Shown here piece after piece: positions 51,652 through 61,083 of a DNA stretch of 64,000 nt. The position numbers and the translations under genes were made by a program. The notes beneath the pieces are model-generated. The model was not told the DNA's origin. It was given only the letters and a program-made list of their open reading frames with translations, and did no database searches. Location of the stretch: positions 248,001-312,000 of the forward strand of contig NZ_QOIN01000042.1 in the NCBI RefSeq assembly GCF_003323715.1, given 5' to 3'. Source of the DNA: Streptomyces diacarni (lineage in GTDB: Bacteria; Actinomycetota; Actinomycetes; Streptomycetales; Streptomycetaceae). Each line of letters opens with the position of its first letter. Position 1 is the first letter of the stretch.

Positions 51652-53373
51652 CTACTTCGTGTCGAGGTCGCGGCGGCGGAAGCCCGCCAGGCCCGCCGCG
51701 ACCAAGACCGCGGCCACCAGGGTCAACAGCACGACGGGTGTCCAGCGCATGTCGGCGGACGGCAGTTGGGGGACGTGCCCGAAGGGGGAGAGGTCGTTCA
51801 GCCGGCCGGGCAGGTCGAGGAGCTTGCCGAGGTAGCCGACGGCGAAGCCGTAGGCCGGTACGGCCCAGGCCAGCGCCGTCGCCCGCGGAGCCCAGCCGAA
51901 GAGGAGGGCGGCGACACCGCCGGTGACCCACAGCGCGGGCGCGTAGCCGAGCCCGGCGCCCAGCAGCCGCCAGACCAGGCCGCTGTCCCCCGCGGAGGCG
52001 CTCCCCGCCAGGCCGAGTCCGAGGGAGCCGGCCAGCAGCACCACGGTGCCGCCCCCGAGCGCGAGGGCCAGATGCGAGCCGAACCAGCGGGTACGGGACA
52101 GTCCGGTGGCCAGCAGCGGCTCGGCACGGCCCGCCGTCTCCTCCGCGCGGGGCCGCAGCGCGGCCATCACCACGTGCAGGGAGGCGACGACGGCGACCAC
52201 CAGCATGATCGTGGATGCGAAGGCCTCGACGAGGGAACCGCCCTCTCCCCGCCTCCGCCCGTCAGGCGCCCCCCTGGTGATGGCCTCCCTGACGTCGTCC
52301 AGGTCCTTGAGCATGTCGTCGACGCCGCCGAACAGGGAGCCGTACATGGCGCCGAGCAGCAGCAGCGCGGCGCAGAATCCGGCCAGCAGCCCGCGGTGCA
52401 GCCGCAGGGCGAAGCCGAGGGGCCGGGCGAGCGCGGCGGAGGCGCCCGGCCGGCCCGGCCGGGCGGCCAGCACGCCGGCCCCCACGTCGCGCCGGGTGGA
52501 GAGCACGTATCCGGCGGCGGCCGTGGCGAGGGCCAGCGCGAGCGCGGGCAGCAGCGGCCACCAGCGGTCGTCGACGAACGGGTAGGTGCGCTGGGCCCAG
52601 CCGATCGGCGACAGCCACGAGACGGTTCCTGAGCCCACGTCCCCCGCCGCGCGCAGCGCGTACGCGGCGCCCAGGACGGCGAGCGCCATGCCGCCGGCCG
52701 CCCTGGCGTGTGCGGACAGTTGCACGGTGACGGCGGCGACCCCGGCGAAGACCAGCCCCACGGCCGCGTGCGCGGCCCCGTACAGCAGCGCGCCGCCGCC
52801 GGTGACGCCGGCCGGTCCGACGGCGGGGAGCACGAGGGCGAACAGCGCGCCCAGCGCCACGTCGGCCACGGCCGCCGCGGCGAGGGCCGCGCTGAGGGTG
52901 GCGTGCCGTCCCACGACGCCGGAGCGCAGCAGTTCGGCGATGCCCCTCTCCTCGTCGGCGCGGGTGTGCCGCACGACGGTGAGCACGCTCATCAGCCCGA
53001 CGAGGAGCGCCCCGTAGCCGATCATCAGCATGCTGAGCACCGAGGCCGGGGTGAAGTGCGTCAGGTAGTGCTCGGGCCCCGTCATGGCGAGCATGGCGGG
53101 TCCGCGCAGCGTCTCGCTCATGTCGGCGGCCTCCGGGGGCACCTGGTGCCCCAAGGCCGCGGCGTCCGGCGCCAGATCGGCCGCCTTCCGGACGCCCGAC
53201 AGGGTCACGAGGAGGGCGGCCAGGACCCAGGCGGGGAGGCGGAGCCGGTCGCGGCGGAGCGCGAAGCGGAAGAGGACGCCGGTGCCCGCGAGCGCGTTGC
53301 CGCCGGGCGTCCCGCCCGCTTCCCGGCGGCGGAGCCCTTCGTCGCGCGGGGCGGCGTCGGTGACGGCACTCAT
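51652..53373 (-). CDS. ABC exporter permease (two-unit, ~12 helices)
   Basis: 573 residues of repeated membrane segments: [21 protein letters not shown] opens the first half and [20 protein letters not shown] the second, the double-length layout of antibiotic exporter permeases of the tetronasin/polyketide type. [24 protein letters not shown] and [26 protein letters not shown] are the paired cytoplasmic loops of this family. ATG at 53373 overlaps the ATPase stop (ATGA). Export of a drug or lipid is likely; the cargo is unknown. Confidence 0.88.
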   Translation of the reverse strand: MSAVTDAAPRDEGLRRREAGGTPGGNALAGTGVLFRFALRRDRLRLPAWVLAALLVTLSGVRKAADLAPDAAALGHQVPPEAADMSETLRGPAMLAMTGPEHYLTHFTPASVLSMLMIGYGALLVGLMSVLTVVRHTRADEERGIAELLRSGVVGRHATLSAALAAAAVADVALGALFALVLPAVGPAGVTGGGALLYGAAHAAVGLVFAGVAAVTVQLSAHARAAGGMALAVLGAAYALRAAGDVGSGTVSWLSPIGWAQRTYPFVDDRWWPLLPALALALATAAAGYVLSTRRDVGAGVLAARPGRPGASAALARPLGFALRLHRGLLAGFCAALLLLGAMYGSLFGGVDDMLKDLDDVREAITRGAPDGRRRGEGGSLVEAFASTIMLVVAVVASLHVVMAALRPRAEETAGRAEPLLATGLSRTRWFGSHLALALGGGTVVLLAGSLGLGLAGSASAGDSGLVWRLLGAGLGYAPALWVTGGVAALLFGWAPRATALAWAVPAYGFAVGYLGKLLDLPGRLNDLSPFGHVPQLPSADMRWTPVVLLTLVAAVLVAAGLAGFRRRDLDTK

Positions 53374-54443
53374 CGCGAGCCGCCCTCCGTACCGGCGTCC
53401 GTGCGGCCCAGGTCCGCGGAGGCGTCCGTGCGGGCGGTGTCCGTGCGGGAGACGTCCGGGGTGGTGGTCCCGTCCGTGGTGGTGCCGTGCCCGGTGGCGG
53501 CCAGTTCGTCGCCGTAGTGGCGCAGCATCAGCTCCTCCAGCGTCGGCGGATGGCTGTTGAGGCTGCGGACGCCGAGGTCGCCGAGATGGCGCACCGCCGC
53601 TTCCAGATGGGCGCCGTCCACGGAGAAGCGCACGCGGGCGCCCTCCGTCCGCAGATCGTGGACGCCGGGCAGGCGGGCCAGCCCGGAAGCGGGGTGGGCG
53701 CCCCCTTCCCGGTGCCGGGTCGGATCGATCTCGGCCTCGATGGTCGTACGGGTCAGGTGCCGCATCTCGCTGAGCGTCCCGGACTGGACGACCCTGCCGA
53801 GCCGGACGATGCTCACCCTGTCGCACACCTTCTCCACCTGGGACAGGATGTGGCTGGAGAGCAGGACGGTGCGCCCCTCGTTCCTGGCCTGGAGGACGAG
53901 GTCCTGGAAGACGACCTCCATCAGCGGATCGAGGCCCGCCGTCGGCTCGTCCAGCAACAGCAACTCCGCGTCGGAGGCGAGCGCGGCGATGAGGGCGACC
54001 TTCTGCCGGTTGCCCTTGGAGTAGGTGCGGCCCTTCTTGGTCGGGTCGAGGTCGAAGCGCTCGACCAACTCGGCGCGCCTGGCCGCGTCGATGCCGCCGC
54101 GCAGCCGCGCCAGCAGGTCGATGGCCTCACCGCCGGTGAGGCCCGGCCACAGTTCGACGTCGCCGGGGACGTAGGCGAGGCGCCGGTGCAGGGCGACGGC
54201 GTCGTCCCAGGGGTCGGCGCCCAGCAGCCTGGCGGTTCCGGTGTCGGCGCGCAGGAGGCCCAACAGGATGCGCAGGGTGGTCGACTTCCCGGCGCCGTTC
54301 GGGCCGAGGAAGCCGTGCACCTCACCGGTGGCGACCTGGAGGTCGAGCCCGTCGAGGGCGCGGGTCGCGCCGAAGGTCTTGACGAGCCCGGACACGGAGA
54401 GCGCCGTGGTGGCGGGCGCGGTCACGGTGGTAGCGGCGGTCAT
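53370..54443 (-). CDS. ABC exporter ATP-binding protein
   Basis: 357 residues. Walker [12 protein letters not shown]-loop near [11 protein letters not shown], signature [15 protein letters not shown], Walker [14 protein letters not shown]-loop LLSSHILSQ. The signature is YSKGNRQK rather than LSGGQ, as in many exporter ATPases of this group. A C-terminal Asp/Thr-rich tail follows. Its promoter contains the 20-bp palindrome at 54462, and a divergent GbsR/MarR-like regulator flanks it. Confidence 0.92.
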   Translation of the reverse strand: MTAATTVTAPATTALSVSGLVKTFGATRALDGLDLQVATGEVHGFLGPNGAGKSTTLRILLGLLRADTGTARLLGADPWDDAVALHRRLAYVPGDVELWPGLTGGEAIDLLARLRGGIDAARRAELVERFDLDPTKKGRTYSKGNRQKVALIAALASDAELLLLDEPTAGLDPLMEVVFQDLVLQARNEGRTVLLSSHILSQVEKVCDRVSIVRLGRVVQSGTLSEMRHLTRTTIEAEIDPTRHREGGAHPASGLARLPGVHDLRTEGARVRFSVDGAHLEAAVRHLGDLGVRSLNSHPPTLEELMLRHYGDELAATGHGTTTDGTTTPDVSRTDTARTDASADLGRTDAGTEGGSR

Positions 54444-54461
54444 GTTTCGGAAACTACGCTC

Positions 54462-54481
54462 ACTTCACAAATTTGTGAAGT
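54462..54481. promoter_or_regulatory. Perfect 20-bp palindrome, probable operator
   Basis: ACTTCACAAATTTGTGAAGT is fully symmetric and AT-rich, in sharp contrast to its surroundings. It lies 19 bases upstream of the ABC ATPase start and 86 bases before the divergent regulator, so one dimer could repress both genes. Confidence 0.8.
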
Positions 54482-54566
54482 TAAGGAAGCGTTAGGGTCT
54501 TCGGGAGGAACCGCTGACCAGGGCGGACAAGCAGCTGGGCACGCATGGTGGGAGAAGCTGACCGAC

Positions 54567-55157
54567 GTGGCTGACGACGCGAGGGACGAGACCGGCACCC
54601 GCACCCGGGAGAACGGCACACAGGAAGCCGGCGAGGCCGGCACCCGGCAGACCGGAAGCGAGGAGACCGGTGGCGAGGAGACCGGCTCCCGGCTGCGGGA
54701 CTACGAGGAGCGGGCCTCCCCGTTCGTCGAACGGTTCGCCGCCGACCTCACCGAGGCGGGCATGCAGCGCATGGCCTCCCGCGCCTTCGCCTGCCTCCTC
54801 GCCTCCGAGGAGGGCGCCCTCACCTCCGCCGAACTGGGCCGGCGGCTCCAGGCCAGCCCGGCCGCCATCTCCGGCGCCGTGCGCTACCTCTCCCAGGTCG
54901 GGATGGTCAGCCGGCAGCGCGACCCCGGCTCGCGGCGCGAGCGCTACCTGCTGCACCACGACGTCTGGTACACGAGCCTGCTCAGCCGCGACAACCTCCT
55001 CAACCGCTGGCAGACCACCCTGACCACCGGCGCCGACGCCCTCGGCGGCGACTCCCCCGGCGGCCGCCGCCTGGCAGAGAGCGCCGAGTTCCTCCGGTTC
55101 ATGCAGCGGGAGCTGGAGGAGATGTTGCAGCGCTGGCACGAGCGGCAGCGGGACTGA
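54567..55157 (+). CDS. GbsR/MarR-type winged-helix regulator
   Basis: 196 residues. A Thr/Glu/Gly-rich ~45-residue start (TRTRENGTQEAGEAG) precedes the winged helix: RMASRAFACLLASEEGALTSAELGRRLQASPAAISGAVRYLSQVGMVSRQRDPGSRRERYLL, then a helical dimer region (ESAEFLRFMQRELEEML). It belongs to the MarR-like group paired with drug exporters. GTG at 54567 has GGGAGAAG upstream. It is divergent from the ABC operon and its presumed operator is the palindrome at 54462. Confidence 0.85.
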   Translation: MADDARDETGTRTRENGTQEAGEAGTRQTGSEETGGEETGSRLRDYEERASPFVERFAADLTEAGMQRMASRAFACLLASEEGALTSAELGRRLQASPAAISGAVRYLSQVGMVSRQRDPGSRRERYLLHHDVWYTSLLSRDNLLNRWQTTLTTGADALGGDSPGGRRLAESAEFLRFMQRELEEMLQRWHERQRD

Positions 55158-55170
55158 CGCTCCCCGTGCC

Positions 55171-55208
55171 CCGGCGGACGGCGACCGCTCGAGCCGTCGG
55201 TCCGCCGG
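55171..55208. terminator. Hairpin between convergent regulator and DAGK-like gene
   Basis: CCGGCGGAC (55171-55179) pairs with GTCCGCCGG (55200-55208), with partial inner pairing. Short CAGTCCGC(A/G)T repeats follow to about 55232. Confidence 0.5.
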
Positions 55209-55227
55209 CAGTCCGCGTCAGTCCGCA

Positions 55228-56382
55228 TCAGTCCGCCGGCAGGACCAGGTGCCAGGCTCCGGGGCTGAGCGTCCAGGTGCGGGCGGGGACGGGCGCGCTC
55301 GGCGGCTGGGTGTCGGGGCGGTAGCGGAAGCCCTCGCCGCCGGGCGCCGCCACCGTGACGGTGCGCGCCCGCGCCCGCGCGGGCACCCCCGCGTGGGCGG
55401 GCTGGACGACGACCTCCGCCCACCCGGTGCCCTGCTCCGTACGCACCGCCAGCTCCGTCACCGGCCGGTCGGGACCGGTCAGCAACGTCTCGTCGGCCAC
55501 CACGCGCAGCCGGTGGGGGAGGGGCGCGGCGCCCGGCCCGTCCGCCGCCTGGTGCGGCCCGCCAGCGGCGCGGGCGCCCCCGGCGAGGACCGTGCGCGCC
55601 AGGGAGTGGCACAGCCGCCGCCAGGGCGGCGGGAGCGGCACCGTCCCGCTCGGGGAGGTCGCCGCGGCGGCGGGCGGGGCCGGCGCGGCGGGTGCGGCGC
55701 CCCGTTCGAGGCGCAGCCCTCCGAGAACGACCTCGTCCTCGTCGTCCACCAGGAGGTCCAGCGCCCGCGCGGTCCCGCGCAGCACCGTCCGCGCGGCCGA
55801 GACCGCGTCGAGCGGCAGCCCCAGGCTCCGGGCGAGGGCGATCGAGGGGCCGTTGCCGACCGGCACCACCGACAGCGCCGTCCGCTCCAGCGCCCGTTCG
55901 TGGTGCAGGAGCCGCACGGCGCGCAGCAGGGCGCGGTCGTTGCCGACGAGGACGGGTCTGCGCCCGCCGCGCCGGGCCAGGGCCCGCGCCACCGCGTCGG
56001 GCCCTTCGGGCAGGCTCAGTTTCATCCCGGGGCTTCCGGCCCGCAGCACGTCGCGGGCGATCCGTACGGACTCGCCGTCCGTGCTGCGGGCGACGGGGTC
56101 GACGACCACGAGCAGCGGAGCGGCCGCCGCCCCGTCCGCCTGCGGGGCGCCGCGCCCGTCGGTCCGCGGGTGGCGCGGCGTCGGGCCTCCGGCCGCCGGG
56201 CTCGTCCCCGTCTCCCCCGCCGCGGGGCTCGTCCCCGGGCCTCTCGTCCGGCGACGCTCCGCCGAGGGGGCGGGCGGGCGTGCCGGGGGCCGTCCGGGCG
56301 GTCTTGGGGCGGGTTGCGCGGGGGACGGCGACGGGGCGCGGGGGTGCGCCGGAGGCCTCGCGGGATCTGGAGCCGACACCAC
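55228..56382 (-). CDS. Diacylglycerol-kinase-fold protein with degenerate motifs
   Basis: 384 residues. After a ~90-residue Pro/Ala/Arg-rich start comes a DAGK/NAD-kinase-like fold: [28 protein letters not shown], then a Walker-like loop. The family's GGDGT is replaced by [14 protein letters not shown], and the P-x-G-T-G-N-D motif by [21 protein letters not shown]. The second, beta-rich half ([11 protein letters not shown]... [22 protein letters not shown]) follows family order. It may be a lipid- or sugar-lipid-kinase relative that has lost ATP use, or bind lipid only. GTG at 56382 follows GAGGAAGG; GTG at 56379 is equally possible. It is divergent from purA. Confidence 0.7.
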   Translation of the reverse strand: MVSAPDPARPPAHPRAPSPSPAQPAPRPPGRPPARPPAPSAERRRTRGPGTSPAAGETGTSPAAGGPTPRHPRTDGRGAPQADGAAAAPLLVVVDPVARSTDGESVRIARDVLRAGSPGMKLSLPEGPDAVARALARRGGRRPVLVGNDRALLRAVRLLHHERALERTALSVVPVGNGPSIALARSLGLPLDAVSAARTVLRGTARALDLLVDDEDEVVLGGLRLERGAAPAAPAPPAAAATSPSGTVPLPPPWRRLCHSLARTVLAGGARAAGGPHQAADGPGAAPLPHRLRVVADETLLTGPDRPVTELAVRTEQGTGWAEVVVQPAHAGVPARARARTVTVAAPGGEGFRYRPDTQPPSAPVPARTWTLSPGAWHLVLPAD

Positions 56383-56437
56383 GATCCTTCCTCGTGAATC
56401 CGTGCGTACGGGTGAGTCCGTGCGTTCCTGAACCGAA

Positions 56438-56485
56438 CCGGTCCTCCGGAGCCCCGGCCCCGGGGCCGGGGCTCCGGAGGACCGG
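56438..56485. repeat. Perfect 48-bp palindrome
   Basis: Every base from 56438 to 56485 pairs about the centre 56461/56462, with no loop (left arm begins CCGGTCCTCCGGAGCCCCGG). It is longer than any other palindrome in the window. It could extrude as a cruciform, end transcription in both directions, or bind protein. Confidence 0.9.
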
Positions 56486-56625
56486 GCCCGGGACCGGGGG
56501 GTCGACCCCGGTTTCCGGAAGCTTCCGGCGTGTGCTGAGGTGGTACGCGTTCGTACGTCCGTCCGAGTCGGTGCACTCCCCTGTTCGTCACCCGGGAGAA
56601 TTGTTCGGTAATCTCTCGGTGCAAG

Positions 56626-56653
56626 AGCCCCTGTCGCTGTTGCGCCAGGGGCT
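56626..56653 (+). promoter_or_regulatory. Hairpin in purA leader
   Basis: AGCCCCTG and CAGGGGCT pair (8 bp) around a 12-base loop and are followed by TCCTC, about 90 bases before the purA GTG. It could attenuate purA transcription. Confidence 0.4.
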
Positions 56654-56744
56654 TCCTCTATCCGGGGTACCGACCTGCGGCTCTCGCGATGGCGATACGC
56701 GCCACGCACGTGGGACATGCCCCACCCGAAAGGGGTGTACGCCT

Positions 56745-58028
56745 GTGCCCGCACTTGTGCTGCTCGGTGCTCAGTGGGGTGACGAGGGCAAGGGAAAGGC
56801 CACCGACCTGCTCGGCGGCTCCGTGGACTATGTGGTGCGCTACCAGGGCGGCAACAACGCCGGCCACACGGTCGTCGTCGGCGACCAGAAGTACGCGCTC
56901 CACCTGCTCCCGTCCGGGATCCTCTCCCCCGGCTGCACCCCGGTCATCGGCAACGGCGTCGTCGTCGACCCCTCGGTCCTGCTCTCCGAGCTGAGCGGAC
57001 TGAACGAGCGCGGTGTCGACACCTCCAAGCTGCTGGTCAGCGGCAACGCCCACCTGATCACGCCGTACCACGAGACGCTCGACAAGACGACCGAGCGGTT
57101 CCTGGGCAAGCGGCGCATCGGCACCACAGGGCGCGGCATCGGCCCGAGCTACGCCGACAAGATCAACCGCGTCGGCATCCGGGTCCAGGACCTGTTCGAC
57201 GAGTCGATCCTGTTGCAGAAGGTCGAGGCGGCGCTCGACTTCAAGAACCAGGTGCTGGCCAAGCTCTACAACCGCCGCGCGATCTCGGCCGAGCAGGTCG
57301 TCGAGGAGCTGCTCGGCTACGCCGAGCACCTCAAGGGCTTCGTCGCCGACACCACACTGGTCCTCAACGACGCGATCGACGAGGGCAAGGTCGTCCTCTT
57401 CGAAGGCGGGCAGGGCACCCTGCTGGACGTCGACCACGGCACGTACCCGTTCGTCACCTCCTCCAACCCGACAGCGGGCGGCGCCTGCACCGGTTCCGGC
57501 GTCGGGCCGACGAAGATCAACCGGGTCATCGGCATCCTCAAGGCGTACACGACCCGCGTCGGCGCGGGCCCCTTCCCCACCGAGCTGTTCGACGACGACG
57601 GCGAGGCACTGCGCACCATCGGCGGCGAGTTCGGCGTCACCACGGGCCGCAACCGGCGCTGCGGCTGGTTCGACGCGGTCATCGCCCGCTACGCCACCCG
57701 CGTCAACGGGCTCACCGACTTCTTCCTCACCAAGCTCGACGTGCTCACCGGCTGGGAGCAGATCCCCGTCTGCGTCGCCTACGACATCGACGGCGAGCGC
57801 ACCACGGAACTGCCCTACAACCAGAGCGACTTCCACCACGCCGAGCCGGTCTACGAGTACCTGCCCGGCTGGAGCGAGGACATCACCAAGGCCAAGACCT
57901 TCGCCGACCTGCCCAAGAACGCGCAAGCGTATGTGAAGACCCTGGAGGAGATGTCGGGCGCCCCGATCTCCGCCATCGGCGTCGGCCCGGGCCGCGACGA
58001 GACGATCCAGGTCAACTCCTTCCTCTGA
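56745..58028 (+). CDS. purA: Adenylosuccinate synthetase
   Basis: 427 residues, the normal length. It joins IMP and aspartate with GTP to adenylosuccinate, the branch to [25 protein letters not shown] is the GTP loop with catalytic Asp, [11 protein letters not shown] the IMP loop, and [22 protein letters not shown] the later signatures. GTG at 56745 is the family start; the longer frame upstream runs through the divergent gene. A hairpin leader precedes it. Confidence 0.97.
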   Translation: MPALVLLGAQWGDEGKGKATDLLGGSVDYVVRYQGGNNAGHTVVVGDQKYALHLLPSGILSPGCTPVIGNGVVVDPSVLLSELSGLNERGVDTSKLLVSGNAHLITPYHETLDKTTERFLGKRRIGTTGRGIGPSYADKINRVGIRVQDLFDESILLQKVEAALDFKNQVLAKLYNRRAISAEQVVEELLGYAEHLKGFVADTTLVLNDAIDEGKVVLFEGGQGTLLDVDHGTYPFVTSSNPTAGGACTGSGVGPTKINRVIGILKAYTTRVGAGPFPTELFDDDGEALRTIGGEFGVTTGRNRRCGWFDAVIARYATRVNGLTDFFLTKLDVLTGWEQIPVCVAYDIDGERTTELPYNQSDFHHAEPVYEYLPGWSEDITKAKTFADLPKNAQAYVKTLEEMSGAPISAIGVGPGRDETIQVNSFL

Positions 58029-58057
58029 GCCCCCGCCCTTCCCGGGCCCCGCCCGCC

Positions 58058-58092
58058 CGTAGCCGCACGGTCCGCCCGACCGTGCGGCTACG
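58058..58092 (+). terminator. purA terminator
   Basis: CGTAGCCGCACGGTC and its complement (15 bp) surround a 5-base loop 30 bases after the stop. Confidence 0.8.
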
Positions 58093-58200
58093 CGCATACC
58101 AGGGCGACCGACCTCACCCGTGTGGGTGTATCCGCCGGAAACCCCCGCCGCCCCGCCGCCTCACGGCTGACACTGGCTTTCGCCTGGAAGGAGGGGCAGC

Positions 58201-58785
58201 ATGACGGTTATGGCCGAGCGCACGTCTCACATGTCGGTGGAGGACTTCGAACGGATCGCGTCCACCACTCCCGAGACCGTCACGTTGGAGTTCATCGGCG
58301 GACGGATCGGGGAGAAGGTCGTGGCAGACGGAGATCACGAGACGATCACCATGTGGCTGCTCAGGCAGTGCATGCAGGCGCGCCCGGATCTCGACCTGCA
58401 CCCCACGCAAGGGTTGAAGGCCGGTGGCTACCGCAAGGGAAGAGTGCGTCCGGACGGCTCGCTCGCGCCCATCGCCCACTTCGCCGGGCAGGGCGAATGG
58501 GCCGACCCCGACGGCGTACTGATGACCGTCGAGGTCACGTCGTACGACTCGGACACCAACCAGCGCGACCGGCAGGAGAAACCGGCCGCCTACGCCGCTG
58601 TCGGCATCCCGGTCTACCTCCTGGTCGACCGGGGCGCGGGCGAGGTCGTCGTGCACACGAACCCCGACCCGAACGCCGGACGCTACCGCGATCTGCACAC
58701 CGCCGCGTTCGGTGAACAGGTCGCCCTCCCCGAGCCCGTCGGCATCCGTCTGGACACCGAGGTCTTGAAGAACTACGTACGCTGA
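58201..58785 (+). CDS. Uma2-family (DUF820) PD-(D/E)xK nuclease-fold protein
   Basis: 194 residues. The fold shows TLEFIGGRIGEKVVADGDHE near the start, and the catalytic signature WADPDGVLMTVEVTSYDSDTNQRDRQEKPAAYAAVGIPVYLLVDR (PD, then E-V-x-S, then D...K). Uma2 proteins are abundant in actinobacteria and cyanobacteria; a nuclease role is predicted but not shown for most. GGAGG precedes the ATG. The membrane-protein gene begins six bases after it, suggesting co-expression. Confidence 0.9.
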   Translation: MTVMAERTSHMSVEDFERIASTTPETVTLEFIGGRIGEKVVADGDHETITMWLLRQCMQARPDLDLHPTQGLKAGGYRKGRVRPDGSLAPIAHFAGQGEWADPDGVLMTVEVTSYDSDTNQRDRQEKPAAYAAVGIPVYLLVDRGAGEVVVHTNPDPNAGRYRDLHTAAFGEQVALPEPVGIRLDTEVLKNYVR

Positions 58786-58791
58786 GCCGCC

Positions 58792-60204
58792 ATGCAGGCA
58801 ACCGTGGACGGCGCCGTCCTCATCTCCGTCGTACTGGCGCTCGCCCTCGCGGTCCGGGACCGGCGGCCGGGGCCGCCGGTCGGCCCCGGGGCAGCGGGGC
58901 GCCGACTGCCCGGGCCGCTCGCATGGCTGGGGATGGTGACCGGTCTCGTGCTGGTCAACCAGGTGGCCGTCGTGGTGTACATGGAGCGTGTCCGGGGCGG
59001 CGACCCCGCCTTCGTGGCGCGCTACCTGCCGCCCGGCTGGTTCGACCTGCCGGACGGTGGCGGCCCGTTGGGATGGCTCGTCACCCACTGGCCCTGGCCG
59101 CACGCCCTCGCCGTCTGCGTGCTGCGCGTCCAGGCGGCCCTGGAACTGCCGCTCGTGCTGCTGGCGTTCGCCGTGGTGCTGCGCTGGCTCGACCCGCCGC
59201 TGTGCCGCCGGGTACTGCGCTCGCCCCTGCTGGTGGTGGCCGCGCTCGCCTACACCGCCGTCTTCTGCGCCGTCGAATGGGACCTGCACAACCCCTACAC
59301 CCTCGACGACCTGGCCGTGCGCTGCGCCTCCGCGCTGGTGACCCCGCCCGCGCTGGCGGCCCTGGCCCGCCGCTGGGGGCCCGCCGGTGCGGCACCGCCG
59401 CCCCCGCTGCCGGCGGTGCGCCTGCTGCTGTTCCTCGGCTCCCTCGCCGCCTTCGGCGGGCTCGTCCTGCTCGCCTACGACACGCTGCTGCTCTACAACC
59501 TGGGCCGGCTGGACGACCGGCTGCCGCTCGCCGCCGCCTGCGCGGCGGTGCTCGCCGCGTGCCGCCTGGGCGACCGGCGGTGGGCGGCCCGCACCGCCCC
59601 CGGGCCGGGGGCGAGCACGGACCCCGGACCGGGAGCAGGCGCGCCCCCCGGGCCCGCCGTCGTCTTCCTCGGCCACGCCCTGCGCCGGTTCCTCGTCCTC
59701 TTCTTCGCTCCGGCGCTCGCCGTCCGCTACGGCGTCACCTTCGGCACCCCGGCGCTGGCCGCCGCCGCGGGGCTCGTCCTGGGTTCGGTGGCGGCCGGCC
59801 TCGCGCTGCGCGACACCCTGGCCGAGAGCGGCACGGGTGCGGGGCGTCTGCTCTCGGTGCTGTGCTGTGCCGTACTGGGCGGTGCGGTCGCCGGGTACGC
59901 GGCGGCGCGGGTGGCGAGCGGCGGGTACTACGAGACGGCGCTGCTGGCGGGCGCGGCGACGTTCCTCGCCGTGGCGGTCGGCGGCTGCGCGCTGGGGGAC
60001 CGGCTGCGCTCCGGCTCCCGGGGGTTCCCGCTGCCGTCAGCGCCGCCGCACGAGCAGCTGGGCGACCCCGTGGGAGACCGCCAGCGCCGCGACGGCCCCG
60101 AGGGCACCGGCGGCGATGTCGCGCGGCCTCGTCGGCCGGAGGATCCCCTGCGCGCGCAGCCTTCCGCGGGCCCAGGCGGTGAAGGGGATGACCACCAGCG
60201 GTGA
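58792..60204 (+). CDS. Polytopic membrane protein, C-terminus overlapping a convergent gene
   Basis: 470 residues with about ten membrane helices (for example ISVVLALALAV, WLGMVTGLVLVNQVAVVVYM, LLFLGSLAAFGGLVLLAYDTLLLYN, AALAAAAGLVLGSVAAGLAL, YYETALLAGAATFLAVAVGGCAL). Family not recognised. The membrane part ends near residue 405; the last ~60 residues are a hydrophilic tail read from bases 60037-60204 that also encode the end of the HXXEE gene on the other strand. The overlap may be real, or a sequencing slip may have hidden an earlier stop. It follows the Uma2 gene by six bases. Confidence 0.65.
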   Translation: MQATVDGAVLISVVLALALAVRDRRPGPPVGPGAAGRRLPGPLAWLGMVTGLVLVNQVAVVVYMERVRGGDPAFVARYLPPGWFDLPDGGGPLGWLVTHWPWPHALAVCVLRVQAALELPLVLLAFAVVLRWLDPPLCRRVLRSPLLVVAALAYTAVFCAVEWDLHNPYTLDDLAVRCASALVTPPALAALARRWGPAGAAPPPPLPAVRLLLFLGSLAAFGGLVLLAYDTLLLYNLGRLDDRLPLAAACAAVLAACRLGDRRWAARTAPGPGASTDPGPGAGAPPGPAVVFLGHALRRFLVLFFAPALAVRYGVTFGTPALAAAAGLVLGSVAAGLALRDTLAESGTGAGRLLSVLCCAVLGGAVAGYAAARVASGGYYETALLAGAATFLAVAVGGCALGDRLRSGSRGFPLPSAPPHEQLGDPVGDRQRRDGPEGTGGDVARPRRPEDPLRAQPSAGPGGEGDDHQR

Positions 60205-60579
60205 GGTCAGCGCCCCCGGGGTGAGGCTGCGGGTGGCGGCGGCCTGCGCGAGGTGCACGACGCCGTGCGCGCCGAAGGCGCCCAGCGCCGTCTGGTAGGT
60301 GGCGCTGCGTCCGCCCGTGCGGTGTCCTTCCGCGGCGGCCGCTCCCACGAGGACGGCCATCGCGCCGACGGCCGCCGCGAACCGCCGCCCGTCCGTCGCC
60401 TCCAGCCGCGTCCACACCGCCTCCGGTACACGCGGCGCCGACTTCCGCAGCTCGGGAACGTGCGTGCGGATCCAGTGCGGCATCATGGCCGTCTCCTCCG
60501 CGTCGTGCAGGGCCCACGCCGCGAACAGGCCGAGGGTGACACCGGCCGGGACCGTGCCGGTCCGCTGCTGCTCTTCCAT
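60037..60579 (-). CDS. HXXEE-domain membrane protein
   Basis: 180 residues with about four helices. The defining motif is H-x-x-E-E in LFAAWALHDAEETAMMPHWI near residue 25, with a second acidic/His pattern further on (GVVHLAQAAATRS). Function is unknown; the H/E pattern suggests a metal site in the membrane. It starts 207 bases from the small secreted-protein gene (divergent) and overlaps the tail of the membrane-protein gene by 168 bases. Confidence 0.8.
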   Translation of the reverse strand: MEEQQRTGTVPAGVTLGLFAAWALHDAEETAMMPHWIRTHVPELRKSAPRVPEAVWTRLEATDGRRFAAAVGAMAVLVGAAAAEGHRTGGRSATYQTALGAFGAHGVVHLAQAAATRSLTPGALTSPLVVIPFTAWARGRLRAQGILRPTRPRDIAAGALGAVAALAVSHGVAQLLVRRR

Positions 60580-60785
60580 ACCGGAGGGGACGCCCCACAG
60601 GCGCCGCGAGGTTCACGTGGCCCCCGCCGCATCCTACGGCCCGCCTCGTCGGGAAGCGCCCGTGCGGCGTACGCCACCGGCACGTGCGGATTAATGATGA
60701 TCGTTTTGCTGCGGGGTGTGGAAGAGGTCTCGCGCACAGCGCACACCCCGCGCGAGACCGCGCGCCCCGACCGCAAGGAGCACTC

Positions 60786-61046
60786 ATGCGCATCCGCACC
60801 GCGACCGCCGCCGCCGTCCTGGCGACCGCCGCCGTCCTCGGCTCGGCGGGCACCGCCTTCGCCGGCGACCACCACAACTGGACCTCGGCCGCCTACGACT
60901 TCAGCGACCACGTCCTGAGCAAGCACGAGAACAAGAGCGACAACGACACCAACGTCGTCAAGCAGTTCAAGTACACGAACATCTCGGACAACGAGGTCGA
61001 CAACTTCAACACCGGCGCCAACATCGGCGAGCTCGAGCTGGACTGA
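60786..61046 (+). CDS. Small secreted protein, Asn/Asp-rich
   Basis: 86 residues. The signal peptide MRIRTATAAAVLATAAVLGSAG ends AFA-GDHH, leaving ~60 residues rich in Asn, Asp, His and Ser: KHENKSDNDTNVVKQFKYTNISDNEVDNFNTGANIGELELD. The N-x-(T/S)-N spacing hints at a beta-strand-forming repeat. It resembles short secreted streptomycete proteins with NISxNxVxNxNTG patterns; role unknown. AAGGAG lies before the ATG at 60786. A terminator with an 18-bp stem follows. Confidence 0.75.
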   Translation: MRIRTATAAAVLATAAVLGSAGTAFAGDHHNWTSAAYDFSDHVLSKHENKSDNDTNVVKQFKYTNISDNEVDNFNTGANIGELELD

Positions 61047-61083
61047 CGCCGAGCACCGCTCGGGCCGCGACCCGACCGCCGCG

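Larger units (their letters stand above)
56383..56744. other. Divergent region DAGK-like / purA
   Basis: 360 bases without a gene. It holds the 48-bp palindrome (56438-56485) and the purA leader hairpin (56626-56653). A short hairpin-like CCCCACCC-GAAAGGGGTG (56720-56737) overlaps the purA ribosome site. Confidence 0.5.

Noticed and set aside
55692..56744. Upstream extension of the purA frame
   Set aside because: PurA homology begins at GTG 56745; the extension is the shadow of the divergent DAGK-like gene and crosses the palindrome.
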